In this document: positions 1 to 5,365 of the stretch, in pieces
How positions within the stretch are numbered: position 1 is the first letter of the stretch
How the letters are laid out: each line of letters opens with the position of its first letter
NCBI GenBank assembly: GCA_031379665.1
Contig: JANNFI010000029.1
Span: forward strand, 1-5,370
Length of the DNA: 5,370 nt
DNA from: SZUA-254 sp031379665
GTDB taxonomy: Bacteria; Bacteroidota; Ignavibacteria; UBA10030; SZUA-254
Direction: 5' to 3'
Notes under the pieces: model-generated
Told to the model about the DNA's origin: nothing
The model's database searches: none
Seen by the model: the letters and a program-made list of their open reading frames with translations, nothing else
Made by a program: the position numbers and the translations under genes

Positions 1-3000
1 GGCCCGGGTCTCGAGATCACACAGGCCGCCGTCAATACACTCGTGCGCGGAAACATCATCGGCGCCGACTCGACCCGCCGCGCTCAGTTGCCGAATATCG
101 GCGACGGCATCCGAACCTCCGCCACCAGGGATTCGATCGTCGATAACGTGATCACGGGGAATGCGAACGGCATATCGATCCTGAGCCTGGCCGGCGGAAC
201 CGTCATCCGCGGCAACATCATCGGTCCGAACGGGACCCTCGACAGCCTTTTCGGAAACCGGTTCGACGGCATACAGCTCATCGGGGCCAGCGCCGTCATC
301 GACAGTAATGTTATCAGCGGCAACAAATCTACCGGCATACGGATCACCGGATACGGGGGAGCGGTCGTCCGTCGCAACCTGATCGGCACCGACCCCACCG
401 GAACGCTCGATTGGGGAAATACTTTCGCGGGTGTGCTGATCCAGGCGTGCACGACCACCATCGGCGGACCGTCGGCCCCCGACCGCAACATCATCTCGGG
501 CAACGGCGGCGCAGGGATCGAAGTGTACGGTTTACTACCGGCGCCAAATACTGTCTACGGAAACATCATCCAAAATAACCTGATCGGCACCGACATCACG
601 GGAAACCTCAGCCTGCCGAATTCCACCGGTTTGCTGATGCGCGGATATGTCGACACCAACTTCGTGCTGAACAATCTCATCTCCGGCAACCATAGTCACG
701 GCGTCTGGACACGGCGGACTCCCTCCGCCCCGTCCCGTAATCTTTTTCAGGCGAACCTGATCGGCACGCAGGCCGACAGCACATCGCCGCTCCCGAACGA
801 CAGCGCGGGGGTGATGATCGACAGCGCCGACGTCAACACGTTTGGCGGGACGGACGAGGTCGATGCCAACATCATTGCATTCCATCAGCTGGCGGGCATC
901 GTGATCAAGGCCGGACGGGGAACCACGATCCTGCGAAACTCCATTTTCAGCAACGGAGGCCTCGGTATCGACCTCGGGAACGACGGACCGACACCCAACG
1001 ACTCCGCCGACGCCGACAGCGGGGCGAACGCCCGCCAGAACTTTCCGCGGATCACCTGGATCGACCCAGCCGGCGGTTCGACGACGGTGAAGGGACACCT
1101 CCGCTCCCTGCCGGACACGGATTACCGGATTGAATTCTATACGAACGATGAAGCGGACACGACGGGCTTCGGCGAGGGGCAGACCTTTCAGCACACCGTC
1201 GATGTTCACACCGATACCGGCGGTTTCGCTGCGTTCGAAATAAGTATCCCCGGCGAGTACGGACGGGTGGTCGCGACAGCGACCCATCCGGAGTTTGGGA
1301 CCTCCGAGTTTTCAAAATCGCCGATGATCGTCAATTCCGTCGCCGACCGGCCGGCCGCGAACCCGACCGGCGGCACCGCCGCGACATCGGGGCCGCAGGT
1401 CAACGGCGCCCCGGAAGTGACGCTTCGGTCTGCAATCCAGGCCTCGAACCACATCGAAGGCGAGGACGACATCACCTTCAATATTCCGGGGCCGGACCCA
1501 TACTTCATCCAACCGCAGAGCGCCTTCCCGGACATTGCGGATGATATCGCGATCGACGGCTCGACTCAGCCGAATTACGATTCCACCGCAGTCCCGGTCA
1601 TCCGCCTGATGGGATCGGCCGCCGGTCCTACGACCGACGGCTTTCATCTGATGGGGAACGAATCGATGGTCCGGGCTCTCCACATTTCGGGCTTCACCGG
1701 GAATGGGGTCGGGATGGATGGCGACCACCTGAGGCTGGCCGGGATGACGACCAGCGCCAACAAAAATTGCGGCGTCCGGGCGGCAAAGGATGTCACGCTC
1801 GAGGGCGCGTGCATCTTCAGCTCCAACGGCCCGTCGACCGATCGGAACTCGATCGCTTGCAGCGATGACGACATCGCGGGTCTCTGGCTGGCAGGCTGGC
1901 TGCGGGGTCCGGGAAATGTGACAGCGTCGGGAAATTGCGGATCCGGCATACGTCTCCACAGCGCGTTCGACACCGGCGAGGGCGAGATCGATCTCGAGGC
2001 GAGCGTGACGGCGAACGGAAACAGCCTGGACGGACTTCTGTCAAACAATAGCGTTCGGCTCAAGGGACCGAAATTCGAGTTTCTGTCGAACGGATCTCCC
2101 ACGTGGTTCGGCAGTGGCGTCCATCTCGGCGGCGGCCATCTGTACATCGAGGCCACGGATACAGGCGACGCTCCGCTGATCCGGGCAAATGGAAATTCTT
2201 CCCATGGAATCCTTTCGTTCGCCGGGCTTGTGACACTGAAGGGGCGCGCAGAGCTCAACAACAACGGCGCCGGCGTGTCGGAAGAGCGCAGTTTCAACAA
2301 CCTGATATGCGGTCTATGGACGCAAGCGAATGTTCATACAACTACAATAGAGGCCAGCGGCAACGGGTGGGGTGGCCTCAAGGTGCGAGGCTCGCTCTTC
2401 GTGGACGGCGACCTGACGGTGAAGAACCACCCCGGCAGGGGAGTCTGGGCCACGTTCAATATCACTCTCGACGGCGCGGAACACTTGCTCGAGAACAACC
2501 GCGATCAGGCGCTGTGGGCGGCGAACGGGTGGATCAACGTCAAGGGGGAGCTCACGGCGCGCAACAACAAGATCGCCGGACGCTATGGAAGCGAGGACGG
2601 ACCGGTCCCGGCGGATCTCAGAGTGGGCGCCGTCATGGTACATATGGATTTCACGGGCGAGGATGTCGTCATCGAGGACAACGAACCTGCGGGCCTGACC
2701 TCCTGGGGGGACGTCGTGATCCGCGGAAACGCGATCGTGCGTCAAAACTCTCTCCGCGGTATCTTCGCCAAGGAAGCGATGACAATCGAAGGGACATCTC
2801 ACGTCGTGTCGGACAACGGCGGCGACGGGCTCTCGGCGGGCAATCTGGCAATCCGGGTTACGGGTCATCTTCTCGCAGAGAGGAATGGCGCCGATCCGGT
2901 CCTTGTCGCGGAGGGGGAAGGATACGGAGTCGCCGGGCAAATCATCGATCTCCAGGACGCAACGATCCGCGACAATGCGCGTCACGGGGTGTGGGGATCC

Positions 3001-4752
3001 AAGTCTGTATTCATACGCGGCCGCGGTATCGCCACTGGCAACGGTGGATCCGGTCTGGCCTCCGATCATTTCCTTTCGATTTCAGGCGGACGGGTCTGCG
3101 AAAATTTGGAATATGGCATCCTCTCACCCGTCGTCCGCATCAGCGGGACTCAGGTGTGTAATAACGGATTGGGAGGGATCTCCGGCAAGGTTACCGGACC
3201 GGCGCCCGCTACGGTCGCCGGCCACACGCCCGGCGCGTCGATGATGCCGTTATCGTTCGCCGAACCGGCTGCTGCGCTCTCAGGCAGCGTAGTCGGGGGC
3301 AGTTCCATCGACGGAAATGCCGGGGACGGCCTCGCGGTCGATCATCTCCTGCCGTTTCAGATCTCCGGATCGAACATCTTCGGCAATTCCGGTTTCGGGG
3401 TGAACAACGAGGGGGCCGGGCAAGTCAACGCCGACGGCAACTGGTGGGGATCGCCGTCGGGTCCGGGAGGGGCCATCGGCGGATCCGTTCAGGCAGCAAG
3501 CTGGTTGGCGACCCCGGTGGTGATCTACGCCGGCACTGCGCTCGATTCCATTTTCGTACTTCCGGGCGAAATTGACTCTCTCTCCCTCGCCGTGGCCAAT
3601 TGGTCGAATCCGACGGATTCCCTCTCGATAAACGTCGCTGACGACAAAGGATGGATGACCCCGGTCATCTCTCAGACAGTCTCGTTGCAAGACTCGACCC
3701 CGGCCGTGATATCATCCCCGTTCAATATTCCGACCGGCGCGCTCATCGGTGAGGTGTCACGCGTGATCGTGACAGCCGGATCGCTCACGAATCCCGGTGA
3801 AACGGCGGCAGATACATTTTATCTCGTGGTATACCAACCGGCACTTTCGGAGGTGACGATCCTCCGCGATACATCGAATGCTTTCCCCGGGGATACGCTG
3901 ATGATCCCCGCCATCGGCTTCGATCAGACGGGGCGGGAATGGCCATTCATCCCGCAATGGAGCGCCACTGGGGGCACGATTACGCCCCAAGGCGTCTTCA
4001 CGGCGGGACCCGACACCGGCATGTTCATCGTCGCCGTGAGCGATTCTCTCACGATACTGGCCGATTCCGCCGTTATCCGGATTTCATACCCGACAGAGGT
4101 TTTTACGCCTCCCGTTCTGGCCCTGAGCACTTCGTCGGTGGCCATCGGAGACGTGCCGGTCGGTTCACGGGACTCACTTCCGGTCGCGCTCACCAACACT
4201 TCCGGCGATATCCTCCGGATCGATTCCATCCGGACGCGCACACCCTGGTTCACCGCGATCTATTATCCGGACGTGACGCTGCTCCGGGTGGGCGATACGT
4301 TGGAGATCCTGATCGAATTCGCGCCGGATTCGATACGGCCCTACGAAGACACCCTTTTCGTCTTCAGCAACGCCACCAACTCTCCCGCAATCGTGTCGAT
4401 AACCGGCAACGGCGCCGTTACCGGCGTGGCCGCGGAGGAGCGGGACCTCCCGTCGACATACGTCCTGGAACAGAACTACCCGAACCCCTTCAATCCCACG
4501 ACAACGCTGAAGTATGGCCTGCCGACACGGAGCAGGGTGTCACTGAAGGTGTACGATCTGCTGGGAAGGGAAGTCGTTTCTTTGTTGGACGACGTTCAGG
4601 ACGCTGGTTATGCGTCGTTTTCGTGGAACGCGGTTAACGGACACGGGCTCCCGCTGTCGAGCGGCATCTATTTCTATCGTCTCGATGCGACGAGTACGGC
4701 TGACCCAGGCAAGTCGATTACGACGGTGAGAAAGATGCTGTTGTTGAGATAG
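1..4752 (+). CDS. Giant secreted parallel beta-helix protein with T9SS type A C-terminal sorting domain (5'-partial)
   Basis: The frame is open from base 1 and ends at TAG 4750-4752, giving 1583 visible residues. A GTG at 43 is not the start: the codons before it read GLEITQAAVNTLVRGN, which already fits the beta-helix repeat, and no signal peptide is present, so the gene begins upstream. Domain order by nucleotide: beta-helix 1 (1 to about 1000), beta-sandwich (about 1000-1330), CSLREA-like header (1330-1590), beta-helix 2 with NWWGSPSGP cap (about 1590-3510), NEW3-like domain (about 3535-3835), Ig-like domain with WSATGG and GVFTAG (about 3840-4085), a choice-of-anchor D/ASH-like domain (about 4110-4425), and a T9SS type A domain (4435-4749). 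From family knowledge such proteins pass Sec, then T9SS, and are released or anchored at the cell surface. No polysaccharide lyase or hydrolase catalytic motif was recognised, so adhesion, matrix or glycan binding are only guesses. The architecture is confident; the role is not. Confidence 0.93.
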   Translation, partial: GPGLEITQAAVNTLVRGNIIGADSTRRAQLPNIGDGIRTSATRDSIVDNVITGNANGISILSLAGGTVIRGNIIGPNGTLDSLFGNRFDGIQLIGASAVIDSNVISGNKSTGIRITGYGGAVVRRNLIGTDPTGTLDWGNTFAGVLIQACTTTIGGPSAPDRNIISGNGGAGIEVYGLLPAPNTVYGNIIQNNLIGTDITGNLSLPNSTGLLMRGYVDTNFVLNNLISGNHSHGVWTRRTPSAPSRNLFQANLIGTQADSTSPLPNDSAGVMIDSADVNTFGGTDEVDANIIAFHQLAGIVIKAGRGTTILRNSIFSNGGLGIDLGNDGPTPNDSADADSGANARQNFPRITWIDPAGGSTTVKGHLRSLPDTDYRIEFYTNDEADTTGFGEGQTFQHTVDVHTDTGGFAAFEISIPGEYGRVVATATHPEFGTSEFSKSPMIVNSVADRPAANPTGGTAATSGPQVNGAPEVTLRSAIQASNHIEGEDDITFNIPGPDPYFIQPQSAFPDIADDIAIDGSTQPNYDSTAVPVIRLMGSAAGPTTDGFHLMGNESMVRALHISGFTGNGVGMDGDHLRLAGMTTSANKNCGVRAAKDVTLEGACIFSSNGPSTDRNSIACSDDDIAGLWLAGWLRGPGNVTASGNCGSGIRLHSAFDTGEGEIDLEASVTANGNSLDGLLSNNSVRLKGPKFEFLSNGSPTWFGSGVHLGGGHLYIEATDTGDAPLIRANGNSSHGILSFAGLVTLKGRAELNNNGAGVSEERSFNNLICGLWTQANVHTTTIEASGNGWGGLKVRGSLFVDGDLTVKNHPGRGVWATFNITLDGAEHLLENNRDQALWAANGWINVKGELTARNNKIAGRYGSEDGPVPADLRVGAVMVHMDFTGEDVVIEDNEPAGLTSWGDVVIRGNAIVRQNSLRGIFAKEAMTIEGTSHVVSDNGGDGLSAGNLAIRVTGHLLAERNGADPVLVAEGEGYGVAGQIIDLQDATIRDNARHGVWGSKSVFIRGRGIATGNGGSGLASDHFLSISGGRVCENLEYGILSPVVRISGTQVCNNGLGGISGKVTGPAPATVAGHTPGASMMPLSFAEPAAALSGSVVGGSSIDGNAGDGLAVDHLLPFQISGSNIFGNSGFGVNNEGAGQVNADGNWWGSPSGPGGAIGGSVQAASWLATPVVIYAGTALDSIFVLPGEIDSLSLAVANWSNPTDSLSINVADDKGWMTPVISQTVSLQDSTPAVISSPFNIPTGALIGEVSRVIVTAGSLTNPGETAADTFYLVVYQPALSEVTILRDTSNAFPGDTLMIPAIGFDQTGREWPFIPQWSATGGTITPQGVFTAGPDTGMFIVAVSDSLTILADSAVIRISYPTEVFTPPVLALSTSSVAIGDVPVGSRDSLPVALTNTSGDILRIDSIRTRTPWFTAIYYPDVTLLRVGDTLEILIEFAPDSIRPYEDTLFVFSNATNSPAIVSITGNGAVTGVAAEERDLPSTYVLEQNYPNPFNPTTTLKYGLPTRSRVSLKVYDLLGREVVSLLDDVQDAGYASFSWNAVNGHGLPLSSGIYFYRLDATSTADPGKSITTVRKMLLLR
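52..987 (+). repeat. Beta-helix module 1: long repeats with NIIG/NLIGTD and NxISGN motifs
   Basis: Within the large gene, NIIG or NLIG motifs start at 52, 214, 376, 577 and 754. The companion N-x-I-[ST]-G-N motifs start at 145, 307, 487 and 673, with a degenerate NIIAFH at 868. The first intervals are exactly 162 bases (54 codons), later ones 177-201. NTFGG and TTIGG turns and a closing NSIFSNGGLGIDLGNDG (937-987) match the repeat common in CSLREA-associated right-handed beta-helix proteins (Pfam Beta_helix/NosD type). The motif pattern is seen directly; the fold is inferred from family resemblance. Confidence 0.85.
1000..1332 (+). other. Beta-sandwich domain closing beta-helix module 1
   Basis: The encoded stretch from about ARQNFPRITW to TSEFSKSPMIV contains TTVKGHLRSLPDTDYRIEFYTN, a GEGQTF segment and VVATATHPEFGTSEFS. 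This is the sandwich that regularly follows the NGGLGIDLGNDG end of CSLREA-type beta-helices, where it is usually the end of that module. Here the chain continues directly into a second CSLREA-like header. The assignment rests on remembered family consensus, not on a search. Confidence 0.7.
1330..1590 (+). other. CSLREA-like header of the second beta-helix module
   Basis: The order of motifs is VNSVADRPAANPTGG, then PEVTLRSAIQASN (1411-1449), DDITFNIPG (1465-1491), a PxxFPDIADD segment and IDGSTQPN (1552-1575). This follows the CSLREA family layout of a ~VNSTxDxxDxNPGDGxC start, xCTLRxAIxxAN, DTIxFxIP, and IDGxTQPG. The two cysteines usual in this layout are absent here (GTAATSG and PEVTLR). 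The header normally marks the N-terminal cap of a beta-helix, so its position in mid-protein indicates a second complete module. Confidence 0.8.
1591..3510 (+). repeat. Beta-helix module 2: about 20 short turns ending in an NWWG cap
   Basis: Turns of about 20-23 residues follow a rough pattern of N-x(2-3)-G-[LVI] then [VIL]-x-[LIV]-x-G, for example GDGLSAGNLAIRVTG and GSGLASDHFLSISGG. Several turns carry longer loops between the Asn and the Gly-Leu, as near 1830-1880, 2260-2310, 2570-2640 and 2885-2935. An Ala/Pro-rich break lies at 3184-3300. The module ends at NWWGSPSGP (3439-3465), the usual last-turn motif of NosD/Beta_helix proteins. Copies are diverged at DNA level, so this is an old repeat rather than a recent expansion. 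Confidence 0.8.
3535..4425 (+). other. Three Ig-like spacer domains between beta-helix and sorting signal
   Basis: The first part (about 3535-3835) reads FVLPGEIDSLSLAVANWSNP and later SRVIVTAGS, resembling the NEW3 domain. The second (about 3840-4085) has WSATGGTITPQGVFTAGPDTG, the pattern of bacterial Big/invasin-type Ig domains. The third (about 4110-4425) has VAIGDVPVGSRDSLPVALTN, a central TLEILIEFAPDS and a final IVSITGNGAV, the layout of choice-of-anchor D/ASH-like domains. Such modules usually act as stalks between a binding domain and the cell surface. Exact boundaries are approximate and the first call is the weakest. Confidence 0.65.
4435..4749 (+). other. T9SS type A sorting domain (Por secretion C-terminal domain)
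   Basis: After a short linker the chain reads YVLEQNYPNPFNPTTTLKYG (motif NYPNPFNPT at 4474-4500), then VSLKVYDLLGREVVSLLD, GYASFSWNA and SGIYFYRLDA (SGIYFYRL at 4660-4683). It ends in TTVRKMLLLR, a hydrophobic/basic tail at the extreme C-terminus. This is the full layout of the TIGR04183-type signal and its FlgD-Ig-like fold. From family knowledge it is recognised by the outer-membrane T9SS and is often cleaved on export. It is the strongest clue to both location and lineage. Confidence 0.95.
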
Positions 4753-4766
4753 GGAGGACGAAACCC

Positions 4767-4771
4767 GAGGG
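4767..4771 (+). promoter_or_regulatory. Ribosome binding site (GAGGG) for the small overlapping gene
   Basis: GAGGG lies 9 bases before the CTG at 4781 that opens the conserved part of the small protein. No ATG, GTG or TTG exists in that frame between the preceding in-frame TAA (4772-4774) and the conserved body, so this site supports CTG 4781 as the ancestral or actual start. Another purine-rich run at 4751-4757 directly after the large gene has no start codon at a useful distance. Confidence 0.4.
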
Positions 4772-4780
4772 TAATACGAT

Positions 4781-4930
4781 CTGGCGAGCTCCGATATTGT
4801 TGAAATTGCCGACCTTAGTCGACGGCTCTTTCTGGAGGGTCTCCGACGCCGACATCCCCACCTCGACGCCGCGCAGCTTCGGTCCCTCTACCTCGAACGT
4901 CTCACCCGATGTCACAACAGGAATTACTGA
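4781..4930 (+). CDS. Small conserved protein with RCHNRNY tail, start codon CTG or lost
   Basis: Reading from CTG 4781 to TGA 4928-4930 gives 49 residues: (L/M)ASSDIVEIADLSRRLFLEG, then LRRRHPHLDAAQLRSLYLER, then LTRCHNRNY. I recognise this as the short helical protein often encoded just upstream of MNT/AbiEii-like nucleotidyltransferases in environmental bacteria; its biochemical role is unknown to me. The pattern of an amphipathic helix, RRRHP, a second helix and RCHNRNY appears complete. The frame is closed upstream by TAA 4772-4774 and has no standard initiator, so either CTG is used (GAGGG 9 bases before it), an ATG mutated to CTG, or the 5' end was lost. The last 22 bases overlap the next gene's start in another frame, typical of translational coupling. 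Family resemblance is from memory. Confidence 0.6.
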   Translation: MASSDIVEIADLSRRLFLEGLRRRHPHLDAAQLRSLYLERLTRCHNRNY

Positions 4931-5305
4931 AACGCGTCACCGGCGCCCTGACTGAAAGCGGCAATCAGGGAACAGTCGATGTTCAGCGTCCTCCACGTGC
5001 CTGACGGAGATAAAATCAATTTCTGGATGCTGATCTCCGACCCGTTCGATGAGTCACGATTCAGAAGGAAAATGCGCGAGCGGGCCCTCGGGATGGATCT
5101 CGTCGTCTCGGCACCCGAGGACTCCATTCTCGCGAAACTCCGATGGGCCAAACTCTCTGGCGGTAGCGAGAAGCAGTATCACGATGCGTTGAGGGTGTAC
5201 GAATTGCAGAATGAGGGGTTGGATATTGCCTACATCCGGAAATGGGTGAGGATGCTCGGGGTGGAAATCGACTGGGAGCGGATCGTTCGGGATGCTGTTA
5301 TCTGA
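4909..5305 (+). pseudogene. MNT/AbiEii-like nucleotidyltransferase, catalytic core deleted and frame shifted
   Basis: ATG 4909 opens MSQQELLKRVTGALTESG, the usual N-terminus of this family, but the frame then becomes unrelated and stops at TGA 5002-5004. The C-terminal half continues in the frame two bases further on: AAIREQSMFSVLH, INFWMLISDPFDESRF, VSAPEDSILAKLRWAKLSGG, SEKQYHDALRVYELQ, ending at TGA 5303-5305. Family members as I know them are about 180-190 residues and carry between these parts a VTGSxxSSLQGEPRxTHDIDLVV-type segment, with the Gly-Ser and Asp-x-Asp residues that bind nucleotide and metal. That segment, about 50-55 residues, is absent. The product cannot be an active nucleotidyltransferase. 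Intact members may form toxin-antitoxin-like pairs with the upstream small protein, but this is inference. An assembly error is the main alternative. Confidence 0.75.
4979..5305 (+). CDS. Residual open frame: C-terminal half of the nucleotidyltransferase (108 residues)
   Basis: Within the pseudogene, ATG 4979 begins an uninterrupted 108-residue frame MFSVLHVPDG...RIVRDAVI. It contains the family's FW-x-L, DPFD-x-SRF, APED-x-ILAKLRWAKLSGGSEKQ and DALRVYE motifs but no catalytic residues. The Met is an internal residue in full-length relatives (the SMF motif), so this is not the ancestral start. By chance or selection, AGGGA at 4967-4971 stands 7 bases before it, so a stand-alone C-terminal protein could be translated. 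It would retain the helical part and lack the nucleotide-binding sheet. Automated annotation would probably list this as a hypothetical or truncated protein. Confidence 0.5.
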   Translation: MFSVLHVPDGDKINFWMLISDPFDESRFRRKMRERALGMDLVVSAPEDSILAKLRWAKLSGGSEKQYHDALRVYELQNEGLDIAYIRKWVRMLGVEIDWERIVRDAVI

Positions 5306-5337
5306 AGTACAGACAGACAACAGACTTTATAGAAACG

Positions 5338-5365
5338 AGATGGCCCGGATTTACCGGGCCATTTT
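5338..5365 (+). terminator. Rho-independent terminator
   Basis: TGGCCCGG (5341-5348), loop ATTTA (5349-5353), CCGGGCCA (5354-5361): an 8-bp perfect GC-rich stem, extendable outward with A5340-T5362, then TTTT at 5362-5365. It starts 35 bases after the nucleotidyltransferase stop and ends the cassette. The T-run is short (TTTTCGCTT) but the stem is strong. On the other strand no T-run follows, so it works for plus-strand transcripts only. No comparable hairpin was seen between the large gene and the cassette. Confidence 0.88.

Noticed and set aside
43..60. GTG at 43 as the start of the large gene
   Set aside because: The frame continues to base 1 with repeat-like sequence before it, and no signal peptide or ribosome binding site is present.
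535..3069. Long minus-strand open frames (535-1287, 1312-1959, 2314-3069)
   Set aside because: They are antisense to well-supported coding sequence, show Arg/Val/Asp-rich composition without motifs, and have no convincing ribosome binding context. They are a normal product of high GC.
2103..3161. A 352-codon plus-strand open frame inside the large gene
   Set aside because: It is Arg-rich with no domain or repeat pattern, and it lies in another frame of module 2, whose own frame has clear beta-helix motifs. It is a high-GC shadow frame.
3939..4260. A separate gene boundary or frameshift within the Ig-like region
   Set aside because: The main frame runs on without stops and successive domains join with ordinary linkers.
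3939..4637. A 232-codon plus-strand open frame over the Ig-like and sorting domains
   Set aside because: It is His/Arg-rich, lacks motifs, and is fully overlapped by recognisable domains in the main frame.
4718..4915. A minus-strand 65-codon open frame across the end of the large gene and the small gene
   Set aside because: It covers the tail of the sorting domain and the conserved small-protein frame, both supported by motifs on the plus strand; nothing recognisable is in its translation.
5306..5337. Short ACAG-type repeats (AGTACAGACAGACAACAGAC) and TTTATAG as a promoter or attachment site
   Set aside because: The repeats are too short and imperfect, and no -35 element or downstream gene is visible before the terminator and window end.
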